Below are positions 48,480 to 58,840 of a DNA stretch of 64,000 nucleotides, piece by piece. The stretch comes from Vigna angularis (lineage: Eukaryota; Streptophyta; Magnoliopsida; Fabales; Fabaceae), in the NCBI RefSeq assembly GCF_016808095.1, contig NC_068974.1, positions 7,440,001 through 7,504,000 of the forward strand. Reading direction: 5' to 3'. Position 1 is the stretch's first letter. The number at the start of each line of letters is the position of its first letter. The notes under the pieces are model-generated. The model worked only from the letters and a program-made list of their open reading frames with translations, ran no database searches and was not told where the DNA came from. The translations under genes and the position numbers were made by a program.

Positions 48480-49190
48480 ATGAGAGACTGGACGAATGAC
48501 CACCACCAACAACTACATGATGAAGGAGTTGAGGGAGGGAACGACTGGCGACATAAGGGTGGAGGAGATGCGAGAGTACATGAAAAAGCAAAGCCAGGAG
48601 GCAGTGGAGGAGAAGAAGAAAGAGAGGAAGTCGGGTGGTCAGGGCAAGAAACCGTGAAGATCGAGGTCGAAGGAATTACCCCAGAGGTCGCATTTCTAAC
48701 AATACACCCCATTAAATGCTCCCCAGGCAAAGATATTACAGAGGCTCTGAGTGTCGAACTGATTTCAATGCCGAAGAGGCGACCAACCCTTCCAGGTGCG
48801 GATGAAAATAAGCATTGCCTCTATCACAAAAATATGGACCGCACCACGGAGGAGTGTGTGACCCTCAAAGATAAAATTGAAGAGTTGATCCGGGCTTAAC
48901 AATGTAGAAAGTATGTGAAAAACAAGAGACAAGATCGGAGCCCAAGGTGGCAAAGCCCGGTTAAGGGGATCATCCATGATACAATGGGCTAGATAGGTAG
49001 CAACGAGGGAGGCAAAGTAGAAGCAAGAGTCGTAGCACAGATTTCCCGCTCCGTGGTGACATCAACACCATATCCGGGGAATTTTGTAGGCTGCGAATCC
49101 TCCTCTTCAGCCCACAAACACCACGTGCGTGTTCTCCGGTCGGTCCATCTGGTCGAAAAACCGAGACGCACGATGCCACCCATCACCCAT
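48480..49190 (+). pseudogene. Ty3/gypsy (Tat-like) gag C-terminal fragment
   Basis: Plus-strand translation contains CLYHKNMDRTTEECVTLKDK, IEELIRA, then RKYVKN: the C-terminal gag motif of Tat/Ogre-type elements (YCxYHxxxGHxTEDCxxLKxxIExLIxxGxLxxYV). It lies in a 139-codon frame from 48480 to 48899, followed by a stop and further decayed text. At about 49190 the sequence changes without a visible boundary to minus-strand copia RT, so the two pieces were joined by a rearrangement. Confidence 0.6.
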
Positions 49191-49873
49191 CATCTTCATC
49201 TCCTTTGCTTCATTCATTTTGAATTTTTTTAGTAGCTCTTTGATGTACTTTGTCCGGTGAATGTATATTGCATCTATCTCTTGTTTAATTTGTAGTCCAA
49301 GGAACAATTTTAATTCACTCATCATGCTCATCGCAAACTCATCTCGCATCATCTTAGAGAAATCTTCGTAGATATCTCAATTACTCGAACTTATCATCAA
49401 CATATATTTGGATTATTATGAAATCATGGTTAACATTCTTACGAAATTATGTGGTGTCTACTTGTCCTCTTATTCTCAATAAGGAAGAGACTTAACCCTT
49501 CATACCAAGTTCTAAAGGCTTGTTTCAATCCATATAAGGCTTTGTTAAGTCTAAATACATGCTTAGGATTGATTGAAGATTCAAAGCTAGGTGGTTGTTC
49601 CACAACACTTTTTCTTTGATATCATTGTTCAAGAATGTGCTTTTGAAATCCAATTGATATAGTCTCATTCTATTGAATGCAACAAATGATAGTAAAATAC
49701 GAATAGTTTCCAACCTTGCTATTGGAACATAGGTTTCAGTATAGTCAATACCTTCTTGTTGTGAGTATCCTTTTGTAACTACTCTTGTCTTATTTTGTAT
49801 TACTTTTCCATCTTTGTCTAACTTGTTGCGATAAACCCATCTAGCTGTGACAACATGTTTTCCTTGGGGTAGC
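49191..49873 (-). pseudogene. Copia RT, right-hand part of an interrupted element
   Basis: Minus-strand blocks METIRILLSFVAFNRMRLYQ, LDFKSTFLN (49713-49630) and MMRDEFAMSMMSELKLFLGL, QIKQEIDAIYIHRTKYIKEL (49352-49230) are copia RT. The YVDD region near 49390 is decayed, and frames are broken. The N-terminal end of RT stops at the Athila-like insertion (49873) and continues at 57043 with ELDQFKKNNVWKLVEL. Confidence 0.75.
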
Positions 49874-51151
49874 TGATAACGATTGAAAAACCGTTATTTT
49901 TATACTTAATTTTGATATTAAAAACAACCTTTATGACTTAGAAACTAACTTGAAATCATGATTTTGCTTAAGTTTGGAAATAAGAGAGTTGAATGGGTTT
50001 TATGCTTGGTTTTCCTTATTTTAGCAGGAATTAAGATGAATTAGATGAAAGAAATTGAAGTAGTAAGGGCTGGACTCAGGAAAGGAAGTAAAAATGCACA
50101 AAAGAAGAGCCGCAGTCACCGCTCAGCGCAACTTTTACCGCTGAGCGGCGTTCTCAGGCACCACAGTCACCGCTGAGGGCCAAAACTACAGCTGAGCGCC
50201 ATTTAGAAGGACTGTACTTACCGCTCAGTGCCAAAAGTGCCGCTGAGCGCCATTTAATTGAGCTTGGGCCTATTTTCTGTAAATTTTAATAAACTATATA
50301 AGGGTTTAGTCGACCTAAGGTTAGTATCTTTGGACAGAAAGAGGCGAAATCACACTTTCTTCACCCCTTGGAGGCGGATTTTGGATGCGGAAGCTCCTTT
50401 CTTCAAATTCTAGGGTTCTATCTTTCATTGTTTTTCATCTAGTTTCACCATGTCTATGGTGAACTAAACCTCCATTGTTGTTGGAGAACCGATGTAATCC
50501 TTTGAAACTCTCATGTATTGAATTGATTCTTGATTATATATGCTTTCCTTCATTAATTGTTAGGGTTTTTCCTCTTTACTCTATGCATTCTTTGTTTAAC
50601 TCATTCAATTGCATGATCATTGATGTTATCTATATGGACACATATAGGTAAATCTAGAACTGGGAAAATTCTCCTGGAAGCAATATTACCTAGACATAGG
50701 AATAGGAGGATCGATTGCCTTTAAGCTTCTGTGCGAATGTAATGCATGAATAATTGCTAGGGAGACAAGACATTGTAAACTAGTGATTAGGAGTAGGCTT
50801 TCTTCACCGAGACATCGAGTTGAAGGTAAATTAGAAAGTGACATTAACATTAATGAAGAAAGATGAATTCTTGAATACATGAGAGTGGATAGGATGAGTC
50901 GGAAACCCCAACAACATAACCATTCATATTTTACATCAATCACTTTTGCATCTTTCAATCCAATTGATCAACACATGCATTCATATTTACTTTTCAGTAT
51001 TTGCATCTAAACCTAAAAGATTTTGTTTACAAGTCTAATTTAATCAAGAAATCACATAATTGTTTAGGCAGTGAGTGCTTTGGGAAACGATACTTGGTCT
51101 ACCATTTTATTATTACTTGATATGATTCGGTATACTTGCCGAGGGTTAACA
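49874..51151 (+). mobile_element. 5' LTR of the Athila-like element
   Basis: 1278 bp, TGATAACGATTGAAAAACCG to GCCGAGGGTTAACA. The U3 part (50117-50256) holds an array of CGCTCAGCG / CGCTGAGCG words in both orientations. ACTATATAAGGG at about 50293-50304 is a good TATA box. Confidence 0.9.
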
Positions 51152-51157
51152 AGTTTT

Positions 51158-51175
51158 TGGCACTGTTGCCGGGGA
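51158..51175 (+). other. Primer binding site of the Athila-like element
   Basis: TGGCACTGTTGCCGGGGA begins a few bases after the LTR end. It resembles the Athila/Calypso PBS TGGCGCCGTTGCCGGGGA (tRNA-Asp). Confidence 0.75.
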
Positions 51176-51225
51176 CTCATGGTTTAACTATTCTATTTGT
51201 GTGATTATTGATTAGCTTTGACTTG

Positions 51226-51371
51226 TTTTATTTTTATCTTTTTATCTTTTTATTTTATCTTTTTATCTTTTTATCTTTTTTATCTTTTTATCTTTTTATC
51301 TTTTTATCTTTTTTATCTTTTTATCTTTTCATCATTTTATCTTTTTATCTTTTTATTTTTTTATCTTTTTG
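51226..51371. repeat. (ATCTTTTT)n microsatellite in the leader
   Basis: About 17 units of ATCTTTTT with small variants, immediately downstream of the PBS in the element's 5' leader. It creates a spurious Phe/Leu/Tyr-rich open frame. Confidence 0.9.
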
Positions 51372-51416
51372 TGCTAACAAATGTTTTCTAGGGTTTTGTG
51401 CCTAATGCTTGCAGGA

Positions 51417-52160
51417 TGCAATTAGGACAAGAATTTAACTATATGGGCACTCAATTCTACCAAGGTAATCTCAACCATTGGAGGGAATCTCACTCAAGCA
51501 TGGATCAAAAACAATTTTGGCAAGCTGCCGGACAATTTGAGAACCAACCACAACAACAATAACAACAACAAAGCTCTCTATCAGAAAGAATGGCAAAGAT
51601 GGATGACGTCTTTCAAAATATTATGCAAGAGTCCATCTCCACTCAAAAAAGAATTGAAGCATCATGTAAAAGGATGGAGATGCAGATTGGTCACTTAATT
51701 GAGAGATTGGAAGATTTTGGGGTTGAAACTGAAGTTCACCCTAGGGAGGAATGTCAAGCCATTATCACTAGAAGTGACAAGACTTTAGATGAGAAAAAGA
51801 TAGAGAGAAAAGAAGTGTTGAGTGAAAAAGATAAAGATGTAGAAAAAGAAAGAGAAGTGGTTGAGAGAGAAAAGAGAAAGACAATTTATGTGAAGATTAA
51901 GAAAGTGAGTGGAAAAAGAGAAGGAATAAAGAAAGTGAGAGAAAAGAAAAAGAGGACGAGAGGAAAAAAAAAAGAATCATATGAAAAACCCCTTCCTCAT
52001 CCAAAGAAGTATCATAGGAAGGAGAGGGAATTTGAGCGCTTTATGGAAATCTTCAAGAAATTGGAGATTAAAGTTTCTATGATTGAAACATTGCAATAGG
52101 TTCCTGGTTTTATCAAATTCCTGAAGAAATTCAGCAGAAAGAAGAAAAAAAAGAGAAAAA
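51417..52160 (+). pseudogene. Athila-like gag C-terminal remnant
   Basis: One frame broken by a stop within a CAA repeat (about 51559) gives NHWRESHSSMDQKQFWQAAG, then an open part at 51590-52099 with MEMQIGHLIERLE, EVHPREECQAIITRSDKTLD and PLPHPKKYHRKEREFERFME, IFKKLEI. These match the end of Athila gag (QIGQLA..., NPKEQCKAITxRSGK, LPYPQR...xxFxxFLEVFKKLxI). The gag core domain and zinc knuckle are missing, and a charged, highly repetitive K/E stretch (about 51800-51970) has expanded. The following protease is absent. Confidence 0.7.
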
Positions 52161-52206
52161 AAAAGAATATCCATAAAGGGGAACACCAACAGTGAAGAAG
52201 GAACTT

Positions 52207-52515
52207 GAACTTTATTGGGTCAAGCTAGTGACGTTAAAAGAGCGCTTGTTGGGAGGCATCCCAGTGATTTGAGAACATTAATTTCTTTGAATTTATTTAT
52301 TTTTGGTGATGTAATTTGAAACTTTGGAACATTGTTATATTTGGGTTTAGCATCTACTGATGGATTCTAGGTTGGTGAGTATTTATTGAAGGATATTCAA
52401 AAGGTACACCTACTGAAGGGTGATGGTAAGATTTGCACCTACTGATGGGTGTTGGAGGATTTTGGGTCAGGTTCGTGACGTTAAACAAGCGCTACCTGGG
52501 AGGCAACCCAGTTGA
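52207..52515 (+). repeat. Duplicated pol-end motif of Athila elements
   Basis: TGGGTCAAGCTAGTGACGTT...GGGAGGCATCCCAG (52217-52265) and TGGGTCAGGTTCGTGACGTT...GGGAGGCAACCCAG (52454-52512). In Athila-like elements this conserved phrase follows pol, so its position directly after gag marks the deletion of pol. Small direct repeats CACCTACTGA(A/T)GGGTG lie between the copies. Confidence 0.65.
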
Positions 52516-52764
52516 TTGACTTTATCTTTGTTTGTTTGTGTTGATTCTGCTCCAGTTGCATCATAGGGATTGAATGTTTGAGTGATGTGAGAGACTAAAT
52601 GCATTGGGTAATTGAGAGGCATTGGTAAATGACACCTAGGGAAAGCTAGGAAGAAGAAGAGTTAGTGCCGCGTATGCCGCTCAATGGTAATTACCGCTGA
52701 GCGCGAATGCTGCAGATTGGGTTGGCTGTTTGGTTTTAATTGGGCTCAGCAGTATTTGGCCCAT

Positions 52765-53441
52765 TAGGTCATTTTTATACCCTAGGGTGCGTCTTGGCCG
52801 CCACTTTGAGATCTCCCTTTTCCCACACACTCTCAAGCACTCTCCAAAGAGTTCTCTACATTTTTTCCTTCTTCCCCCTTCATAAAATCTCTCTTTCAAC
52901 CACTTTTGCATCAAGTTTCCATCCAAGTTTGGGGTTTAGTGAGAGCATTGTTGTTAGGGGCTGATTTCTTCACATTCCTAGAGCATTCTTCACTCATCTA
53001 GCATCTCCACCCAAGTAAGTACAAGCATTTTACATTCTAGGGTTTTTGAAAGCATGAATTGGTATGAACATGGTTGTCTAAGCATGATTTTTGATGGATA
53101 TTAATTTTTATGCATGATTAGATGAATTAATTACTGTTTGGACCGATTAAACTGCTTGATTTGGGTCTGAAACTAGGAAGGTTGCATGTGGGTGGAGATT
53201 AGAAGCAATTTTGGAGCATTTTGCAAAATCTGCAGAATCGCCGCTCAGTGGAAATTTCTCCTGAGCGCGATTTCTGCAGAATGGTGTTTTAAGTCTTTTT
53301 GCTTGCTGGTTTTGCTGCACAGGTTGTGCTGAGGGGTTCTGCTTGCCCTTAGCGATGATAGGAATGGTTTTAAGGAGTTGTTTGTGGTCTACTAATGCTT
53401 AACAATATGTCTTGTGGTTTTGTGAATTGTGTTTGGTGCAG
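52765..53441 (+). promoter_or_regulatory. Apparent internal promoter, 5' UTR and intron of the Athila ORF2
   Basis: TATA-like ATTTTTATACC at 52771, a pyrimidine-rich leader (52820-53010), a donor at about 53015 (CAA|GTAAGT) and an acceptor TTTGGTGCAG at 53441, three bases before the ORF2 ATG at 53444. CGCTGAGCG-type words also occur at 52676-52702 and 53233-53270. Athila/Calypso env-like ORFs are reported to be expressed as separate spliced messages; the layout fits this. Confidence 0.5.
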
Positions 53442-53443
53442 GG

Positions 53444-54663
53444 ATGACCTCCTCATTGGGCAAAAGAATCAAGACTATAGGATCCAAGAGGAAAGATAAG
53501 GAGCCAGAACGCTCCTATTCCAGCAAGTTCCTTTCCCGTAAGCATGAACGACATTTCAATATTGTCCAAGATAGAAGACTATTGATGGAAAGGAAGGCTG
53601 GGTTGATACTTGATTTTGCTCCACAGTTTAGAGAGCAATTGGAAAACAGGAATTGGGAGAGACTAGCCACTTATCCTACACTAGCTAACATAGCAGTGGT
53701 GAAAAAGTTTTACACCAATGCAAGGCGGTTGGGTGATTATCCCACTCAGGAATATATGAGATATGTTAGAGGACACACCATTCGGTATGACCCTGATTCC
53801 ATTAAAAGGTTTTAAATACAGAATGGGCTGGTGAGTAGTGTCAGTTTGCTTTGAGTATGGAAGAAGGAGCATACTTTGTTGATGTGGAGAGCGTGCTTTG
53901 TGTGCCTAGAGGGCACTTCCAGAGAAATAGGAATGGTGCTGTTGTGAATATCAGGAGAGCTGATCTGACTCCTTTAGCAAAGTACTGGATGACGTTCTCT
54001 CATGCCAATATTCAGCCTTGTTCGCATGTCTCTGATATTACTGTTAGCAGGGCTCTTCTTCTGTACTGTGTGCTGAGAGGGATGAGCATTAACATTGGCC
54101 AGGTCATAGCCAATGAGATACAGGTGTGTGCAAATACTATAAACAACAAGGCACCTTTGGGACATCCTTCTCTGATCACACACCTCTATGAGCTAGCTGG
54201 AGTGAATATTTCTACACCGTCGTTTGAGAGGCCTAGAAAGGCGATTGATGAGGCCTATTATAGGCAGTATTGTGGCGGAGATGAGGCAGCTCAGCCAGTA
54301 CCACCACGTCATCCTCGCAGAGGAAGAGGACCACCATAGGCACCTGCATAGCCTCATGATGCAAAGTCGTTTCAGATGAGAGATATGTATATGTCTCTTA
54401 TAGATGCTAGGATTCAGTCTATCCATAGAGGGCAAGTGGGCACAACAAAGATGATCATTGGAATGTATGATACACCCCCAGGACATCGGTGGACCATGGA
54501 TGAATTCAACAATGTGGTGGCATGGCCAGAGAATGAAGCATAGGCCAGTGGAGCTGGAGCAGCTGAAGCTCCAGCTATGGATGATGATGAGGATGATGAG
54601 GATGACTTTGAAGATGCTGAAGAAGAAGGAGAGGAGGAAGATTCGGATGATAGCATGGGTTGA
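53444..54663 (+). pseudogene. Athila 3' ORF (env-position), 'putative plant transposon protein' type, broken
   Basis: Starts MTSSLGKRIKTIGSKRK at 53444. Blocks RNWERLATYPTLANIAVVKK, FYTNARRLG and YMRYVRGHTIRYDPDSIKRF (ending at a stop, 53815) and, after a frame change, PLAKYWMTFSHANIQPCSHV, VSRALLLYCVLRGMSINIGQ and GHPSLITHLYELAGV (53851-54339) resemble the plant transposon-protein domain (Pfam Transposase_32 type) found in legume retrotransposons at this place. Further text after more stops ends with an acidic tail (54580-54663). Function in the family is unknown; whether it is env-derived cannot be judged. No signal peptide or membrane segment is evident. Confidence 0.6.
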
Positions 54664-55905
54664 TGAGGAGTTGAGATAACATCTACTAATGGATGCTATC
54701 ACCTCTAGAGCAAGATTTTTTCTATCTTTTGTTTTGTACTGTTGAACTTATTTGCTTCTGTTCTTAGAATAGGTTGTGATGTACTTAGTGTGAAACTTTA
54801 TCTGCTATGATGGTTTGCTTGTGATTTATGCATGATGAGTATTGGTTGATGATGCTTGGATATTGATTGATGTTGAGATTGTGCATTATATGCTGATATA
54901 TAGGTGGTTGTTCACAAGCTATGTGAACATATGCATGATGTTGTGATTGTGATTATGATGCTAAGCAGGATGTGTATGTGGAATGATTGGATGAGCTTAT
55001 ATGTGAGGTTTTGAACTTAGAGTTTTTGTGATTGAATGCTATTATATTGAAAGCATGAATGTCTTTGCCCAAGTTTCTATGATTGAATCACTTGCTTGTA
55101 TGTGTCATATGATCAAGGCCATTTATTGGTAACCCTTTATTAGCCAAATGCATGATTTTAGCCTAATAAAAGAGAGCACAATGTGTTCTATCCTTTGAAC
55201 CCTTAGCCTTGAACATGATAGAAAACCCTTTTTGAAAATCTTTACCTTAAGTTGAGTTGAAGATATCTTGTGGTATTGATAAATGTTCAAGTTTTGGGTT
55301 GTTGGGAGATTTAAAAAGGGAATATGAAAAGAATTGAGCTAAGCATGTGAAAAGCAAAATAAAAAGGAAAGAAAAGAAAGAAAAAGAAAAGCTCAATGCA
55401 AAGGAAAGTTGGGAAGAAGTAAGAGTGGTTGTGTTTAAATGATGATTCTCTTAACTCGAGGATTTTGTGATCTAGAAAAACCAATTTTCTTCTTAGCCTA
55501 GCCACATTATAAGCCATAGAAAAGTCCTTGTGATGATGCTTGCTTGTGAGTGTGTTTAATTGTGGTTAAATGAAAGGCAAAGTTGATTCATGTGACATTG
55601 TGATAGTAGAGTGAATGAGTGACCTCTCTATACACTTGTGTGATTGAGTGAAACACTTTATCTAGTAAGGAATAATTCCATGAGCACATGATTACATCTA
55701 TGCTTAGTTAATTGATTGATGAGAATAGCATTTGTCGGATACTATGTGAACACCACAATGAGTTTGATTGAATTAAAGCATGTGTGTATCTTGACTGAAT
55801 TCCTTTTGATGAGCTGATTTGAGTAATTACTTGTCTTGGAAAGAAAGAGTTTTTGAATGTGGTGAACCATTGTATGGATTGGTGGAAGACTGAGTTACAA
55901 TTTTG
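54664..55905 (+). other. 3' non-coding part of the Athila-like element
   Basis: 1.2 kb without gene. An A/G-rich run at 55360-55420. No polypurine tract is left beside the 3' LTR; the deletion that removed the first 150 bases of the LTR also removed it. Confidence 0.6.
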
Positions 55906-57042
55906 GCAGGAATTAAGATGAATTAGATGAAAGAAGTTGAAGTAGTAATGGCTGGACTCAGGAAAGGAAGTAAAAGTGCACAAAAGAAGAGCCACAGTCA
56001 CCGCTCAGCGCAACTTTTACCGCTGAGCGACGTTCTGAAGCACCACAGTCACCGTTGAGGGCCAAAACTGCAGCTGAGCGCCATTTAGAAGGATCGCACT
56101 TACCGCTGAGCGCCAAAAGTGCCGATGAGCGCCATTTAATTGAGCTTGGGCCTATTTTCTGTAAATTTTAATAAACTATATAAGGGTTTAGTCGACCTAG
56201 GGTTAATATCTTTGGACAGAAAGAGGCGAAATCACACTTTCTTCACCCCTTGGAGACGGATTTTGGATGCGGAAGCTCCTTTCTTCAAATTCTAGGGTTC
56301 TATCTTTCATTCTTTCATTATTTTTCATCTAGTTTCACCATGTCTATAGTGAACTAAACCTCCATTGTTGTTGGGGAACCGATGTAATCCTTTGAAACTC
56401 TCATGTATTGAATTGATTCTTGATTATATATGCTTTCCTTCATTAATTGTTAGGGTTTTTCCTCTTTACTCTATGCATGCTTTGTTTAACTCATTCAATT
56501 GCATGATCATTAATGTTATCTATATGAACACATATAGGTAAATCTAGAACTGGGAAAATTCTCCCGGAAGCAATATTACCTAGACATAGGAATAGGAGGA
56601 TCGATTGCCTTTAAGCTTTTGTGTGAATGTAATGCATGAATAGATGCTAGGGAGACAAGACATTGTAAACTAGTGATTAGGAGTAGGCTTTCTTCATCGA
56701 GACATCAGGTTTAAGGTAAATTAGAAAGTGGCATTAACATTAATGAAGAAAGATGAATTCTTGAATACATGAGAGTGGATAGGATGAGTCGGAAACCCCA
56801 ACAACATAACCATTCATATTTTACATCAATCACTTTTGCATCTTTCAATCCAATTGATCAACACATGCATTCATATTTACTTTTCAGTATTTGCATCTAA
56901 ACCTAAAAGATTTTGTTTACAAGTCTAATTTAATCAAGGAATCACATAACTGTTTAGGCCGTGAGTCCTTTGGGAAATGATATTTGGTCTTACCATTTTA
57001 TTATTACTTGATACGATTCGGTACACTAGCCGAGGGTTAACA
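55906..57042 (+). mobile_element. 3' LTR of the Athila-like element, 5'-truncated
   Basis: Aligns with 50024-51151 of the 5' LTR over about 1.13 kb. By my hand count there are roughly 43 substitutions and two small indels, just under 4% divergence. The first 150 bases of the LTR are missing and the join is GAGTTACAATTTTG|GCAGGAATT. Confidence 0.88.
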
Positions 57043-58017
57043 GTAGCTCCACAAGCTTCCATACATTATTCTTCTTGAATTGATCAAGCTCTTCTTTCAT
57101 TACTTCTTCCCACGATTCATCTTCCAAAGCCTCATTAACATTTGATGGCGCTATTTTAGAGATGAGAGCATCTGGTGTTTGTCTATAATAGGATCTTGTT
57201 CTAACGTGCTCATTGATGCTCCCTATAGTTTTCTCTAAGGGATGATCTTTGACTATCAGATGGTGTAAACTATTAGGTTCCCTTCTTTCTTCCGACATAT
57301 TGTCAGATGGTTTCTCTTTTTGAGGTTCATTTTCCTCCTTAGATGATGTATCGTCTATCTAAAACTTTGAAAAGCAGTCATCTAGTTATGACTTGTTAAG
57401 GTCAGACTCATGGTTAAATTTAACATGAATGACTTCCTCTACTTTTAAGGTTCTAAAGTTATAGAATTTCAACGCTCTTGAAGTTTCTGAATAACCAAGC
57501 ATAATTCCTTCATCACTCTTCGAATCAAACTTCCCTAAACTGCCTTAGTGTTTACTATCAAGCATTGACATCCAAAAAGATGAAAATAAGAAAGGTTGGG
57601 TCTTTTATTCTTCCACAATTCATATGATAATTGGCCTGATATAAACTTTCTTTTGAAAATAGCATGTAATGTTAACTGCTTCTGTTCAAAAGTGTTTAGG
57701 AGAGTTGAAATTGTTTAACATGGTTCTGGCCCTTTCTTGCAAACATCTATCTTTCTTTTTAATGACCCCATTTTGTTATGAAATCCTTGGAGTTAAAAAA
57801 TTGTGTTTAATGCTAGAGTTTTCACAAAAGTTTTGAAAAAACTCATTTTCAAATTCTCCTCCATGATCACTTCGGATAGAGATAATTTTAGAATTCTTTT
57901 CATTTTCTATCGTTTTGCAGAGTTTACAAAAGGCTTCAAACGCCTCATCCTTATGGGTCAAGAATATGACCCTTGTTCATGTTGAGAAGTCATCAATTAC
58001 TACAAGTTTGTAGCGTT
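57043..58017 (-). pseudogene. Copia integrase and RT start, left-hand part of the interrupted element
   Basis: Minus-strand text reads VVIDDFS, TRVIFLTHKDEAFEAFCKLC, IISIRSDHGGEFENEFFQNF, IKHNFLTPR (57995-57776), then decayed core, and EALEDESWEEVMKEELDQFK, KNNVWKLVEL (57150-57043). These are the copia integrase catalytic core (second catalytic Asp in RSDHG) and the RT N-terminus. In-frame stops replace several residues. Upstream coding sequence is cut off by the Tat/Ogre-like LTR at 58018. Confidence 0.75.
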
Positions 58018-58119
58018 TGTCAACACCCAATTTCATCCAGATTGGCTAATTGATTTATTTTATTTTCATGAGGAGTGTAAAATAAAAAAAAAAAAAAAAA
58101 AGAGAGAGCATACGTCCTC

Positions 58120-58840
58120 GCCCTTATTCGACCGTTCGTCCTGTGCCTTTCGCCCCGTTCGTCCTCGTCTTATGCGATTGTTCGTACAGAAGCGACTATT
58201 CGACCGTTCGGCCATTCGTTAATTTTGGACGTTCGTCCTAAGTTCAACCGTTCGGTCGTCCACTAGCTTTTTAACCGTTCGGCCGCTCGTCCTCAACTTT
58301 TAGGGCTCACAAGTTTACCGTTCGGTCATAGTGTTTATTGAACGTTCGGTCTTCATTTGAACGTTCGGTCTCCAAGATATTTGTCTTCAGCGTTCGTACG
58401 ATTAGTGCTTATTTTCTTCAAGCGTTCGGTTGTGAACGCTCGTCCTATGCCTTGTGCGACCGCTCGTCCAATTCGTTCTCCCTATTGTCTGCCGCTCGCC
58501 CAGTTAGCTCCGCCTTTTCGGCCATTCGGCATCAAACAATTCAACCTCAAAGAAGTTCGGACGCTCGTTTCCTAGCCTCAACCGTTCGGTCATTTTCTTC
58601 CAGCGTTCGGTTTGTGCGTTCGGCCCAGGAGAAAACAACGTTCGGCAAATAGCTTGTTCAGGCGCTCGTCCAAACAGTAATAGTTTTTAAAACGCTCGCT
58701 CATCTGCAGCTCGCTCGTGCAGATCACTCCTTTTTATTTACCGTTCGTCCAGGTCGCTCCCCTTCTCTACCGCTCGCTCTTCCGAATGGTATTTTGTTTT
58801 AAAAACGCGTTCGTCCAATTTGAGTTTCGATCGTTCGGTG
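58120..58840. repeat. Dense CGTTCG / CGCTCG motif array
   Basis: By hand about 28 occurrences of CG(T/C)TCG(G/T), mostly as ACCGTTCGGTC, AACGTTCGGTC, CCGTTCGTCC or CGCTCGTCC, spaced 10-50 bases apart and nearly all in the same orientation. Too irregular for a plain tandem repeat. Confidence 0.75.

Larger units (their letters stand above)
49874..57042 (+). mobile_element. Athila-like gypsy element without pol, nested in copia
   Basis: A 7169 bp element with 5' LTR 49874-51151, PBS about 51158-51175, a gag remnant, no protease/RT/integrase, a 3' ORF region and a truncated 3' LTR 55906-57042. A perfect 5-bp target duplication GTAGC flanks it (49869-49873 and 57043-57047). Removing it rejoins minus-strand copia RT reading VWKLVELPQGKHVVTARWVY across the junction. 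The Athila-specific phrase GTGACGTTAAA(A/C)(G/A)AGCGC followed by GGGAGGC is present twice (about 52228-52258 and 52466-52505). It cannot move on its own and would depend on a related element's Pol. Confidence 0.88.

Noticed and set aside
51208..51405. Hydrophobic Phe/Leu/Tyr-rich open frame that could suggest a membrane peptide
   Set aside because: It is the translation of an (ATCTTTTT)n microsatellite in a retrotransposon leader.
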